A DNA stretch of 64,000 nt, from assembly GCF_002159495.1 (NCBI RefSeq), contig NZ_NFIT01000014.1, forward strand, positions 1-64,000, written 5' to 3'. Origin of the DNA: Olsenella sp. An293 (GTDB lineage Bacteria; Actinomycetota; Coriobacteriia; Coriobacteriales; Atopobiaceae). Under the pieces are notes generated by a model that made no database searches, had not been told where the DNA came from, and was given only the letters and a program-made list of their open reading frames with translations. Both the position numbers and the translations under genes were made by a program. Shown here piece by piece: positions 1 through 8,169 of this stretch; the first letter of the stretch is position 1; the number at the start of each line of letters is the position of its first letter.

Positions 1-56
1 CATCTATCGTGACGACCCCGTCGAGCCCCCCGCCGCCGGGGTCGTCACGATAGATG
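1..56. repeat. Perfect 20-bp inverted repeat starting at base 1
   Basis: Bases 1-20 and 37-56 are perfect reverse complements with a 16-nt loop. The repeat lies inside the recJ reading frame, where it encodes ...IIYRDDPGGGGLDGVVTID. The fact that it begins exactly at the first base is suspicious. It may be a real hairpin in the gene, or a fold-back artefact at a contig end, in which case the last codons of recJ shown here would not be genuine. Confidence 0.7.
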
Positions 57-1756
57 ATGTCGCGGACCATGAGCTTGGGCTTGGTCCTTCCCTGCCAGGT
101 CTCGTTCACCGCCTCGAAGACGAGGTCGCACGAGCCCTCCCAGGAGACGGCGCGCTCCGGGTCGGGCACGCGGAACATGATGGCCGCGACGGAGCCCGTG
201 GCGTCGGTCGCCGTGAAGCGCAGGTGCGCCCCGTCAGAGCCCACGAGCGCCCTCCCGCGCATGCCCACGCCGCGGGCCGCGAGCAGAGGCTTCTTGTTGC
301 CCTGGCCAAAGGGCTGCAGCATCTCGAGGGCGTCGAGCGACTCCACGGTGAGCTCGCCGAGCTCGCAGAGGGCGGCGACCTCGCCCACGTCGACGAACTG
401 CTCGTCCGGGAGGGCGTCGAGCACGGCGCCGAGGCGAGAGCGGAACTCGTCGAGACGCGCCGCCTCGCAGGTCACGCCCACCGCGCCGGCATGGCCGCCA
501 AAGCGCACGAGGACGTCCGAGCACTGCTCGACGGCGTGAAAGAGGTCGACCGAGCCCACCGAGCGGCCCGAGCCGCGGGCGACGCCGTCCTCGGCGATGG
601 TGAACACGATGGCGGGGACGTGGTAGCGGCTCACGAGCCTCGAGGCGACGATGCCCTTGACCCCCTCGTGCCAGCCCCGTCCGCCCACGACCACCACGCG
701 GTCGCCGTCGCGGTGGGTGCGCTCGGCCTCGGCGAGCGCGGCCTCGGCGAGCGCGGCCTCGGTCTCGCGGCGCTCGGCGTTGATGGCCTCGAGGCGGCCG
801 GCGAGGATCGTGGCGTCCGAGACGTCGTCGGTGAGCAGGAGCTCGAGCGCCACGTCCGTGGAGTCCATGCGTCCCGCGGCGTTGAGGCGCGGGATCAGCG
901 AGAAGGGCAGCGAGTCGGCGCCGACGGTCGCAAGGTCGAGCCCCGCCGTCGCGGCAAGCGCCGCGAGCCCGGGGCGGGTGGAGCGGCGCATGCAGGCGAT
1001 GCCCTCGGCCACGAGCGCGCGGTTCTCGCCCGTCAGCTGCATCATGTCGGAGAGGGTCCCGAGCGCCGCGACGTCGAGGTAGTCGAGCCACAGGTCGGGC
1101 ATGCCGCGGCGGCCGCCGAGCTCGCAGACGAGCTTGAGGGCCACGCCCACGCCCGCGAGCTCGCGCGACGGGCAGTCGGCCGAGAGCTTGGGGTCGGTCA
1201 CGGGAACGCCCTCGGGGACGAGGTCGGAGGGTTCGTGGTGGTCGGTCACCACGACGTCGACCCCCTCGGCGGTGAGCCAGGCGACCTCCTCGGCGGCGGC
1301 GATGCCGTTGTCGACGGTCACCACCAGGTCGGGGTCGCAGGCGGCGCGGACGCGCGCGAGCGCCTCGCGGGAGAGCCCGTAGCCCTCGCCGAAGCGCCGG
1401 GGGATGAAGGGGTGGACCTTCGCCCCGAGGCGGCGCAGCGCGAGCGTGAGCAGGCAGGTCGAGGTCATGCCGTCGACGTCGAAGTCGCCAAAGACGGCGA
1501 TGGTCTCGTGAGCGTCGAGGGCGCGGCCCACGCGCTCGACGACCTGCGCCATGCCGGGGATGCACAGGGGGTCGGCCCAGTCGCGCTCGAGCGAGGGCTC
1601 AAGAAACGCCCGCGCCGCGCGGGGGTCGACGATACCCCGGGCGGCGAGCACGCGCGCGACGACAGCCGGGACGCCGAGCTCGCCGGCGAGCCTGCGCTCC
1701 GCCTCGGCGTCAAGCGGCAGCACCGCCCAGCGGCCGCCGCCCAAAAGACGCGCCAT
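1..1756 (-). CDS. recJ: Single-stranded-DNA-specific 5'-3' exonuclease RecJ (3' end outside window)
   Basis: RecJ degrades single-stranded DNA 5' to 3' in recombinational and mismatch repair in the cytoplasm. The frame is open from an ATG at 1756 to the window edge (585 codons), so the C-terminus is missing. The DHH phosphoesterase motifs are in order: GDFDVDG at residues 90-96, TVDNG near 147-151 and TDHHE at 171-175. The DHHA1-type RNA/DNA-binding part follows, with GRGWHEGVKGIVASRL and RFGGHAGAVG. A 15-bp unit is repeated about three times near 725-770, giving AEAALAEAALAEAE in a helix. tgt lies upstream on the same strand, separated by a terminator-like hairpin, so recJ may have its own promoter. 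Family assignment is secure. Confidence 0.93.
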   Translation of the reverse strand, partial: MARLLGGGRWAVLPLDAEAERRLAGELGVPAVVARVLAARGIVDPRAARAFLEPSLERDWADPLCIPGMAQVVERVGRALDAHETIAVFGDFDVDGMTSTCLLTLALRRLGAKVHPFIPRRFGEGYGLSREALARVRAACDPDLVVTVDNGIAAAEEVAWLTAEGVDVVVTDHHEPSDLVPEGVPVTDPKLSADCPSRELAGVGVALKLVCELGGRRGMPDLWLDYLDVAALGTLSDMMQLTGENRALVAEGIACMRRSTRPGLAALAATAGLDLATVGADSLPFSLIPRLNAAGRMDSTDVALELLLTDDVSDATILAGRLEAINAERRETEAALAEAALAEAERTHRDGDRVVVVGGRGWHEGVKGIVASRLVSRYHVPAIVFTIAEDGVARGSGRSVGSVDLFHAVEQCSDVLVRFGGHAGAVGVTCEAARLDEFRSRLGAVLDALPDEQFVDVGEVAALCELGELTVESLDALEMLQPFGQGNKKPLLAARGVGMRGRALVGSDGAHLRFTATDATGSVAAIMFRVPDPERAVSWEGSCDLVFEAVNETWQGRTKPKLMVRDIIYRDDPGGGGLDGVVTID

Positions 1757-1884
1757 CTAGCGGTCACTTCCCGCGCGGCACGCGGCCGCGCGCTCTTCTC
1801 GCAACGTTGTTCTCATGATGTTGCCTCTTCTTCGAGGGGCGCTAGGCGCCGTGTTGATCGCCTTCATGATACCCCATGCGAGAA

Positions 1885-1914
1885 GCGCCGCCGCCCCGGG
1901 CCCGGCGGCGGCGC
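1885..1914 (-). terminator. GC-rich hairpin after tgt
   Basis: Perfect 11-bp arms (1885-1895 and 1904-1914) with an 8-nt loop sit 5 bases past the tgt stop codon. On the minus strand only a short T-containing stretch (TTCTCGC) follows, so intrinsic termination would be modest. Confidence 0.6.
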
Positions 1915-1919
1915 GGGCG

Positions 1920-3059
1920 CTACCAGTCTTGCGCCGCCGGCGAGTCCATCCAGTCCGAGAGAAACGAGGCGTAGGTCCCCGCGGAGATGGCCTCGCGGGC
2001 GCGACGCATGAGGTCGAGCAGGAAGAAGATGTTGTGCTGCGAGATGAGGATCGACCCCAGCATCTCCTTCTGGCGCACGAGGTGGTGGAGATAGGCGCGG
2101 CTGAAGCCGCCCGTGCACGTGGGGCAGGAGCACGCCGGGTCGAGCGGGCCGTGGTCGTGGGCGAAGCGCGCGTGGCGGAAGTTGAGCCTGCCCTCGCTCG
2201 AGAACGCCGAGCCCGTGCGCGCCGTGCGCGTGGGCAGGACGCAGTCGAACATGTCCACGCCGCAGGCGATGCCGCGCACGAGCGTCGTGGGGTTGCCCAC
2301 GCCCATGAGGTAGCGGGGCTTATCTCGGGGCATGTGCTCGGAGACGAGCGGCGCGAGGGACTCGAACATCGTGTCGTGGTCCTCCCCCACCGAGTACCCG
2401 CCGATGCCGTAGCCGGGATAGTCACCCGACTCCTCGAGGTGGCGCAGGCTCCTCAGGCGAAGGTCCAGGTGCATGCCGCCCTGGACGATGCCAAAGAGCG
2501 CCTGGTTTGGGCGCGTGTGAGCGGCGTAGCAGCGGTCGGCCCACAGGCTCGAGAGCTCGACGGAGCGCTCCACCTTGCTGCGCGGGGCCGGATATCCCAC
2601 GCACTGGTCGAGCTGCATCACGATGTCCGCGCCGAGCTTCTGCGCGATCGCCATGTTCTCCTCGGGCGTCCACGTGACCCAGCGGCCGTCGTAGTCCACG
2701 GCGCGGAAGCGCACGCCGTCGCGGGAGAGCTTGAAGAACTCCTCGTGGCTGAAGACCTGGAAGCCGCCCGAATCGGTGAGGATCGGGCCGTGCCATCCCA
2801 TGAAGTCGTGCAGGCCGCCCATCTCGGCCACGAGGTCGGCGCCGGGGCGCATGGAGAGGTGATAGGTGTTGGCGAGCAAGATCTTGGTGCCGATCTGCTC
2901 GAGCGTGGAGGGGAGCAGGCCCTTCACCGTGGCCTTGGTGCCCACCGGCATGAAGATCGGCGTGGGGACGTCGCCGTGCGGGGTGTGCAGGACGCCCGTG
3001 CGCGCGTGGGTGCCGGGGTCCTCGGCGAGGATGTCGTAGGTGAAGAGGGTCTGGTCCAT
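1920..3059 (-). CDS. tgt: tRNA-guanine transglycosylase (queuosine synthesis)
   Basis: Tgt swaps the wobble guanine of GUN-anticodon tRNAs for a queuosine precursor. The 379-residue length matches bacterial Tgt. DSGGFQ (Asp96) carries an active-site Asp, and the zinc site is Cys310, Cys312, Cys315 and His342. The ATG at 3059 was chosen because GGAGA stands 5 bases upstream. An in-frame ATG at 3074 and a longer extension reach into repeat element A1 and lack a Shine-Dalgarno sequence. queA and queH follow nearby on the same strand, forming a loose queuosine group interrupted by ptsH and an unrelated plus-strand gene. The large hairpin A1 lies in the leader region. Confidence 0.95.
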   Translation of the reverse strand: MDQTLFTYDILAEDPGTHARTGVLHTPHGDVPTPIFMPVGTKATVKGLLPSTLEQIGTKILLANTYHLSMRPGADLVAEMGGLHDFMGWHGPILTDSGGFQVFSHEEFFKLSRDGVRFRAVDYDGRWVTWTPEENMAIAQKLGADIVMQLDQCVGYPAPRSKVERSVELSSLWADRCYAAHTRPNQALFGIVQGGMHLDLRLRSLRHLEESGDYPGYGIGGYSVGEDHDTMFESLAPLVSEHMPRDKPRYLMGVGNPTTLVRGIACGVDMFDCVLPTRTARTGSAFSSEGRLNFRHARFAHDHGPLDPACSCPTCTGGFSRAYLHHLVRQKEMLGSILISQHNIFFLLDLMRRAREAISAGTYASFLSDWMDSPAAQDW

Positions 3060-3078
3060 GTTGTCTCCGCTCATGGGA

Positions 3079-3186
3079 GGTCGGCTGGCGAGAAGGACGT
3101 GAGGTCCGGCGCTCGGACAGTCCTCGCCGCAAAGGACGCGGCCGCGGAGCTCGCGGCGGACCTCACGTCCTTCTCGCCAGCCGACC
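3079..3186. repeat. Intergenic hairpin element, family A copy 1
   Basis: Perfect 30-bp arms (3079-3108 and 3157-3186) enclose a 48-nt apical region. That region is 43/48 identical to copy 2 (6359-6446) and similar to copy 3 (11035-11118). Each arm contains the window's over-represented motif CGAGAAGGAC (3089-3098, and reversed at 3167-3176). The element lies just upstream of tgt and could be a leader structure, a terminator for an upstream transcript or a miniature mobile repeat. Confidence 0.85.
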
Positions 3187-3214
3187 ATAGTCGAAAGCAC
3201 GGCACCCCATCCTA

Positions 3215-3250
3215 CACAAAACGGCCCGACGCCGCAGGGACGCCGGGCCG
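3215..3250 (-). terminator. Rho-independent terminator of ptsH
   Basis: Read on the minus strand, a GC-rich stem (arms about 3241-3250 and 3222-3230, CGGCCCGGCG with GTCGGGCCG) is followed directly by TTTTGTG. It lies 24 bases past the ptsH stop codon, the usual layout of an intrinsic terminator. Confidence 0.8.
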
Positions 3251-3273
3251 AACCGATGTGGTTTTGGTTGCGC

Positions 3274-3546
3274 CTACTCGCCGAAACCGGAGTCGATGAG
3301 GGCGATGAGGGCGTCCAGGGCCTCCTGCTCGTCAGTGCCGTCGCAGGCGACCTCGACCTTGGTGCCGGTGCCGAGGCCGGCGGCCAGGATCATCATGATG
3401 GACTTGGCGTTGACGGGAGCGGAGTCCTTGTCAACGTTCTTGATGGTGACGTTGCACTGATACTTCTTGGCCTCGGTCACGAAGACGGACGCGGGACGCG
3501 CGTGAAGACCGGTGGCGTTGATGATGCTCGTCTGCTTAGAAACCAT
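3274..3546 (-). CDS. ptsH: Phosphocarrier protein HPr
   Basis: HPr passes phosphate from enzyme I to sugar-specific EIIA proteins of the phosphotransferase system. The 90-residue protein has the phosphorylated His15 in TGLHARPAS. It also has the regulatory serine motif NAKSIMM (Ser49, equivalent to Ser46), the HPr kinase target in Gram-positive bacteria. GGGAG precedes the ATG by about 8 bases. It stands alone, without ptsI, between two terminator or hairpin structures, so it is probably monocistronic. Its position between tgt and queA is likely incidental. Identification is firm. Confidence 0.96.
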   Translation of the reverse strand: MVSKQTSIINATGLHARPASVFVTEAKKYQCNVTIKNVDKDSAPVNAKSIMMILAAGLGTGTKVEVACDGTDEQEALDALIALIDSGFGE

Positions 3547-3716
3547 GCTGTGAACTCCCTTTCCAGATTTCCCAACTAAGGGGGACTATCTGTGATACCC
3601 CCGAAAACACAGGACACATATTAGCAAACGAACCATCGTTTGGCTGACGTTGTCTGCCAAGGTTACAAAGTGATGGGCTGAACGGATTGATTTGGCGGGG
3701 TGCGCGGTAGATGGGG

Positions 3717-3722
3717 CACAAT
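3717..3722 (+). promoter_or_regulatory. Candidate -10 box (CACAAT) for the coiled-coil gene
   Basis: CACAAT stands about 55 bases before the start codon at 3777. No convincing -35 lies 16-18 bases upstream; TTGATT at 3687 is too far. This is a weak call. Confidence 0.3.
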
Positions 3723-3776
3723 AGGGACAAGGCTGCGAGCCGGGAGGAAAAGACGCCCGGCGGAGAGGGGTTCACC

Positions 3777-4994
3777 ATGGAAGATCGCCAGAGCGCTCCG
3801 GAGGAGCCGCAGGAGAAGAGCCCCTCGAGCACGGCCGACGACGCCCTCGTCGCCGCCCGCGGGGCGGCCCAGAGCGCGGCGTCCCGGCTGCGGGAGGGGG
3901 TCAACGCCGTGCGCGACGTCCGTGCCGCCGCGCGCCGGCACTCCTCCGCACGCGCGAGGCTGCGCGAGATGACCGAGGCGCTCGAAGCCGACGAGGCCGC
4001 GCTCGAGCGCCGCGACGAGGTCGCGGCGACCTACGAGCAGATCGTCGAGGAGCAGGGCGCCGCCGTCGCCGAGGCGAAGGCGGAGATCTCGCGCCAGCGC
4101 GAGCTCGTCGAGCGCGCCGAGCAGCGGGCCGCCTCCCTCGAGGAGCAGCTCGAGCAGCTACGGGAGAACAACGAGGAGGAGCTGAGGCCCTACAAGCGCC
4201 TCGCCGAGACGGCCCGCGGCCGCTCCGAGGAGGCCTCGCGTGGCGTCTCCGAGGCTAAGCGCGCGGTCCGCACCGCCGAGGGCCAGGCCAAGGACGCCGC
4301 GGAGCGCCGTGAGCAGAGCATCTCCTCTGCCAACCGCGCCATAGACTCGTCCCAGGCGCGCCTGCGCAAGGTCGAGGAGGAGCTGCGCAAGGCACGCGAC
4401 GGGCACGCCGCCGCCGGCGCCGTCAAGCAGCTGCAGGACGACGTCACCACCGAGCTCGCGCACGTCGAGGCGGCCCGTGCCGAGGTCTCCGTCGTGACGC
4501 GCGACGCCCAGTCCGCCGTCGACGCGGCCCAGACCCACCTCTGGACGCAGAAGAAGTCCCTCGAGGAGGCGCAGCGCGAGGCTGACGCCGCCCGTCGGGA
4601 GTACGAGAGCCGCAAGCAGGACTACGAGGAGCGCCTCGCCAGGGCGCGCGACGCCGAGGAGGACCTCGAGGACCAGATCTCCTCCCTGCGCAAGGAGGCC
4701 GAGGAGGCCAAGGCGGCCCACGACGAGGCCGCCGAGCGCCACGACGAGGCGCAGGCGCTGCTCGACGAGGCCGAGGAGGTCCACGCGACCCCCGAAGAGA
4801 CGAAGCGCCTGAGGGCGAGCGTCGCCGCGCAGCGCGCCGAGATCGAGGCCCAGCAGGGCGTCGTCGACGAGCTGGCCGAGGGCGAGCGGAGCCTGCGCAC
4901 GAGCACGCGCGGCTCAAGGCTTGTGCTTCTGGCGGCGGCCGTCGCCGTAGTCGTGGTGATCGTGGCGATCGTGGCCCTCATCGTCACGCGCTAG
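3777..4994 (+). CDS. Coiled-coil protein with C-terminal membrane anchor, function unknown
   Basis: This 405-residue protein is rich in Ala, Glu and Arg. Nearly its whole length (about residues 60-370) has heptad-like coiled-coil composition with long runs of charged residues. A single hydrophobic segment near residues 379-401 (LVLLAAAVAVVVVIVAIVALI) ends the protein just before TR, giving a tail-anchored arrangement with the coil probably in the cytoplasm. The ATG at 3777 follows GGAGAGGGG. Upstream in-frame starts lack a ribosome-binding site and overlap the promoter region. It is transcribed opposite to its neighbours and converges on queA. I do not recognise a family; a structural or envelope-associated role is only a guess. 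Confidence 0.8.
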   Translation: MEDRQSAPEEPQEKSPSSTADDALVAARGAAQSAASRLREGVNAVRDVRAAARRHSSARARLREMTEALEADEAALERRDEVAATYEQIVEEQGAAVAEAKAEISRQRELVERAEQRAASLEEQLEQLRENNEEELRPYKRLAETARGRSEEASRGVSEAKRAVRTAEGQAKDAAERREQSISSANRAIDSSQARLRKVEEELRKARDGHAAAGAVKQLQDDVTTELAHVEAARAEVSVVTRDAQSAVDAAQTHLWTQKKSLEEAQREADAARREYESRKQDYEERLARARDAEEDLEDQISSLRKEAEEAKAAHDEAAERHDEAQALLDEAEEVHATPEETKRLRASVAAQRAEIEAQQGVVDELAEGERSLRTSTRGSRLVLLAAAVAVVVVIVAIVALIVTR

Positions 4995-5012
4995 TCACGG
5001 GCGCGCGCGAGC

Positions 5013-5035
5013 GGGCGGCGCGGGGGCTGCCGCCC
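5013..5035. terminator. Bidirectional hairpin between convergent genes
   Basis: Arms GGGCGGC (5013-5019) and GCCGCCC (5029-5035) sit in the 43-base gap between the converging coiled-coil gene and queA. There is no T tract on the plus side. It probably serves both transcripts. Confidence 0.5.
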
Positions 5036-5037
5036 CC

Positions 5038-6204
5038 CTACACGATGAGCATGGCGTCGCCGAAGGAGAGGAAGCGGTAGCGCTCCTCGATCGCCTCGTG
5101 GTAGGCGGCCATGATCTGGTCGCGCGTGGCAAAGGCCGAGACGAGCATCATGAGCGTCGAGCGCGGCACGTGGAAGTTCGTGATCATGGCGTCCACCACG
5201 TGAAAGTCCGACCCGGGCATGAGGAAGAGGTTGGTGGTCGCGTTCTCACGCGCCACGATGTCGCCGGAGCCGACCGCGGACTCGAAGCGACGGGCCGCCA
5301 CGGGTGGCTCGCTCGGCGCCGCGCCCTGCTCCCAGGCGCTCTCGAGCGAGCGCACGGACGTGGTGCCCACCGCGATCACGCGACGCCCCGCCGCCTTGGT
5401 CGCGCGCACGGCGTCGACGACCTCCTGGGGCACGTGGTAGCGCTCGGTGTGCATGACGTGGTTGGCAGGGTCGTCCTCGGTGACCAGCCGGAAGGTGTCG
5501 ATGCCCACCTCGAGCTCGACCGTGGCCCAGCCCACGCCCTTCTCGCGGATTCGCTCGATGAGCTCGGGCGTGAAGTGGAGCCCGGCCGTGGGAGCCGCCG
5601 CCGAGTGCTCCTCGGCCATGGCGTAGACCGTCTGGTACTTCTCGGGGTCTCCCTCGTACTGGGTGATGTAGGGCGGCAGCGGAACGTGGCCCGCCGCGTG
5701 GATGGCCTCGTCGAGCGTGCGGGGCGCACCGTCTGCGCCCTCCCCCACCGGGGCAAAGCGCACGAGGCGACCTCCCTTGCTGCCCTCCACGAAGTCGACG
5801 ATCTCGCCGGTGAGCACGACCGGGGCGGACTCGGGAGCGTGAAGGCCCCCCGCCCGGTACTCGATCACGGTGCCGGGCTGGCGCAGCCTCTTGCCGGGGT
5901 TGACGAGGCACTCCCAGACGCCTCCGAGGGGATCGACGTCCTCGCGACGCTTGAGCAGCAGCGTCTCACAGACACCTCCCGTCCCGCGCTTGCGACCCAC
6001 GAGCCGCGCCGGCATGACGCGCGTCCGGTTGGCCACGAGCAGGTCCCCGGGCTCGAGGTAGTCGATGACGTCCGAGAAGCGCCGGTGCTCGACGGACCCG
6101 TCCTCGCGGTTGAGCACGAGCAGCCGGCACGAGTCGCGCGGCTCGGCCGGGGCCTGGGCGATGAGCTCGTCGGGCAGCGGGTAGTCAAAGTCATCGGTGC
6201 GCAT
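5038..6204 (-). CDS. queA: S-adenosylmethionine:tRNA ribosyltransferase-isomerase
   Basis: QueA transfers and isomerises the ribosyl group of S-adenosylmethionine onto preQ1-modified tRNA, giving epoxyqueuosine. It acts after Tgt and before QueH. The 388-residue length is typical-to-slightly-long. Recognisable family blocks include FDYPLPDELIAQAP at the N-terminus, NRTRVMPARL, TAGLHFTPEL and VEVGTTSVRSLE-like VGTTSVRSLESAW. The ATG at 6204 is preceded by AAAGGA at 6 bases; the frame stays open upstream but without initiation signals. Two hairpin elements fill the leader region. Very secure identification. Confidence 0.96.
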   Translation of the reverse strand: MRTDDFDYPLPDELIAQAPAEPRDSCRLLVLNREDGSVEHRRFSDVIDYLEPGDLLVANRTRVMPARLVGRKRGTGGVCETLLLKRREDVDPLGGVWECLVNPGKRLRQPGTVIEYRAGGLHAPESAPVVLTGEIVDFVEGSKGGRLVRFAPVGEGADGAPRTLDEAIHAAGHVPLPPYITQYEGDPEKYQTVYAMAEEHSAAAPTAGLHFTPELIERIREKGVGWATVELEVGIDTFRLVTEDDPANHVMHTERYHVPQEVVDAVRATKAAGRRVIAVGTTSVRSLESAWEQGAAPSEPPVAARRFESAVGSGDIVARENATTNLFLMPGSDFHVVDAMITNFHVPRSTLMMLVSAFATRDQIMAAYHEAIEERYRFLSFGDAMLIV

Positions 6205-6264
6205 GAGTGTCCTTTCGGCGGTTTTCCAGCGCTCTACGATAGCACTCCCGGACCGGCCCCACCG

Positions 6265-6350
6265 GCCGGCCGCCGCGCCTCCCACGGGCTCAGCGCTCGC
6301 TACGCTCGCTCGCTGCGCGAAGTCGCCCGTTGGGAGACGCGGCGGCCGGC
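6265..6350. repeat. Long intergenic hairpin
   Basis: Arms 6265-6284 and 6331-6350 pair at 19 of 20 positions and continue with CGGGC/GCCCG (6285-6289 and 6325-6329). The loop holds a run of CGCTCG words. Eight bases later comes family A copy 2, so the whole queA-corA gap (6205-6468) is folded DNA. No second copy of this hairpin is seen in the window. Confidence 0.7.
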
Positions 6351-6358
6351 CTACGCCC

Positions 6359-6446
6359 GTGCCCGACGAGAAGGTCCGCCGCGAGTTCCGCAGCCGCGCT
6401 CTTTGCGGCGAGGACTGTCTGAGCGCCGGACCTTCTCGTCGGGCAC
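6359..6446. repeat. Intergenic hairpin element, family A copy 2
   Basis: Perfect 20-bp arms (6359-6378 and 6427-6446) carry GACGAGAAGGTCCG and its complement. The 48-nt apical part, read on the minus strand, begins GCGCTCAGACAGTCCTCGCC and matches copy 1 at 43 of 48 bases. The outer stem sequence (GTGCCCGA) is unrelated to that of copy 1, yet is perfectly paired. It lies 23 bases past the corA stop, so it may end the corA transcript. Confidence 0.85.
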
Positions 6447-6468
6447 AGGCGCACCGAGGGCCCTCCCC

Positions 6469-7443
6469 CTAGTGCCAGAGACCCTTGCGCTTGAAGATCA
6501 GGGCCGCCACCAGGCAGCCGATCGCGGCCAAAAGCAGTGGGAAGGCCCAGTTGTCGAAGAGGGGGACGCCGTCGAAGGGCAGCTCCACGTTCATGCCGTA
6601 GAAGCCGAAGACGATGTTGGGGATCGCCATGACGATCGTGATGACGGAGAGGACCTTCATCACGATGTTGAGGTTGTTGGAGATGATGCTCGCGAAGGCG
6701 TCCATCGTGCCGGAAAGCGTGTTGGAGTAGATGTTGGCCATCTCGATGGCCTGGTGCACCTCGACGAGCACGTCCTCGAGCAGGTCCTGGTCGTCCTCGT
6801 AGAGCGGGATGATGCGGCCCTGCGCGATCTTGTTGAGCGTCACCTCGTCGGACTTGAGCGAGGTCGAGAAGTACACGAGCGACTTCTCGAGGTTGAGCAT
6901 CTGGATGAGCTCCTCGTTTCTGACCGAGGCGTGCAGGCGGGCCTCGGTGTTGGACGAGAGGCGATCGATGCGTCGCAGGTAGACGAGGTAGAGCTGGCTG
7001 ATGTGCAGCAGCGCCTGCAGCAGGAAGCGCGTGCGGTAGCGCGTGTCGACGCCGCGGACGCGGCCGCCGCGCAGGTCCGAGACGACCTCGTTCTCATGGA
7101 TGCTGATGGTGACGAAGAGGCTCTTCTCGGGAAGGAAGACGAGCGTGAGCGGCATGGTGTCGTACTGCAGGGGCAGCGAGGCGCGCACGGCGCCGCCCTC
7201 CTCGTCGACCACGGGGTAGTCCACGATGACGAAGATCTGGCGGGCGTCCTCGTCGTAGTCGACGCGGGAGGTCTCCTCCTCGTCGAGGGCGGAGAGGACG
7301 AACTCGGGCAGCACGCCGAGCTCGCTCTCGAGCCAGGAGCGCTCGCCCTCGGTGGGGGCGACGACGTTGACCCAGCACCCCGGACACGGGGCCTCCACCC
7401 TCTCGATGGTTCCGTCGGATCCGGTAAGCAGGCACTCGATCAT
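6469..7443 (-). CDS. corA: CorA-family magnesium/divalent cation channel
   Basis: CorA proteins are pentameric Mg2+ (Co2+, Ni2+) channels in the cytoplasmic membrane. The protein has 324 residues, a large N-terminal cytoplasmic domain and two C-terminal membrane helices (about 258-281 and 298-315). The diagnostic YGMN motif is at 282-285 between the helices, and the C-terminus is short and basic (KRKGLWH). The ATG at 7443 was chosen because only it fits the conserved length. Its ribosome-binding site appears to be the AAGGA within a copy of the repeated motif CGAGAAGGAC (7454-7463, minus strand), about 11 bases upstream. queH lies 126 bases upstream on the same strand. Confidence 0.93.
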   Translation of the reverse strand: MIECLLTGSDGTIERVEAPCPGCWVNVVAPTEGERSWLESELGVLPEFVLSALDEEETSRVDYDEDARQIFVIVDYPVVDEEGGAVRASLPLQYDTMPLTLVFLPEKSLFVTISIHENEVVSDLRGGRVRGVDTRYRTRFLLQALLHISQLYLVYLRRIDRLSSNTEARLHASVRNEELIQMLNLEKSLVYFSTSLKSDEVTLNKIAQGRIIPLYEDDQDLLEDVLVEVHQAIEMANIYSNTLSGTMDAFASIISNNLNIVMKVLSVITIVMAIPNIVFGFYGMNVELPFDGVPLFDNWAFPLLLAAIGCLVAALIFKRKGLWH

Positions 7444-7569
7444 GTTCAACACCGTCCTTCTCGCCTCGAGGGGGTTTGCGGGCCCCACCACGGTAGCCCA
7501 ACCCAACGGGGACGAGAAGGCCGGGCGGTCGCGCTTGCCAAATCCTTACAACAGGAGGCGGGCGGGGGC

Positions 7570-8169
7570 CTACGCCGAGGTCGCTCGCGCGGCGGCCTTG
7601 GCGGCCTTGCGGGCGTCGCGCGCCTCGTGGCGCTCGATGGCGGCCTCGGCGGCAGAGAACCGGCAGCCGCAGTAGTTCTGACGGTACATCCCCAGCTCGC
7701 GGGACTCGCGCGTGGCCTCGGGGTAGTACGGGCGGAAGTCGCGCCACACGGGCGTGAGGCCATGGCGCGGGGCGATCGCGGCGAGTATCTCCCCGCAGGC
7801 GTCGAAGAGCTGGTACGGGGACACGACGAGGGTCGTGGAGACGTGATCGAAGCCCCGCTCGCGCGCGACGCGGCACGCCTCCTCAAGGCGCAGGGCATAG
7901 CAGGCGCGGCAGCGTCGCTCGCGGTCGAAGCCGGCCGGCGCGGCAGCGCGCTCCCAGGCGGCGCGGTCCTCGCCGGCCACGATAACCTCCACGTGGGCGA
8001 CCTCGTCGGCCCAGGCCCGCAGCGTGTCGAGGCGGCGCCGCCACTCGGAGACGGGCTGGATGTTGGGGTTGGTCCAGCAGATCGTGGGCTCGAAGCCCTC
8101 GGCGCGCAGCAGGCGCACCGGCTCGAGCGAGCACGGCCCGCAGCACGCGTGGAGCAGAAGCGGGGTCAT
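7570..8169 (-). CDS. queH: Epoxyqueuosine reductase QueH
   Basis: QueH (formerly DUF208) reduces epoxyqueuosine in tRNA to queuosine, the last step after Tgt and QueA. It is an iron-sulfur and metal enzyme unrelated to QueG. The 199-residue protein starts MTPLLLHACCGPCS, with the diagnostic vicinal-cysteine CCGPC. CRACYALRLEEA comes in the middle and YCGCRFS later, giving the family's cysteine set. The start ATG at 8169 overlaps the stop of the upstream DUF3267 gene by 4 bases (ATGA), so the two are translationally coupled. The tail is Ala/Arg-rich. With tgt and queA, this shows local clustering of the queuosine pathway's tRNA-level steps. Confidence 0.93.
   Translation of the reverse strand: MTPLLLHACCGPCSLEPVRLLRAEGFEPTICWTNPNIQPVSEWRRRLDTLRAWADEVAHVEVIVAGEDRAAWERAAAPAGFDRERRCRACYALRLEEACRVARERGFDHVSTTLVVSPYQLFDACGEILAAIAPRHGLTPVWRDFRPYYPEATRESRELGMYRQNYCGCRFSAAEAAIERHEARDARKAAKAAARATSA

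Noticed and set aside
725-770. Tandem 15-base repeat inside recJ
   Set aside because: It encodes an Ala/Glu helix in frame (AEAALAEAALAEAE) and is ordinary low-complexity coding sequence.
3059-3200. Longer N-terminus of Tgt starting at 3200
   Set aside because: The extension would be encoded by hairpin element A1, lacks a ribosome-binding site and is not found in Tgt of normal length (about 375-380 residues).
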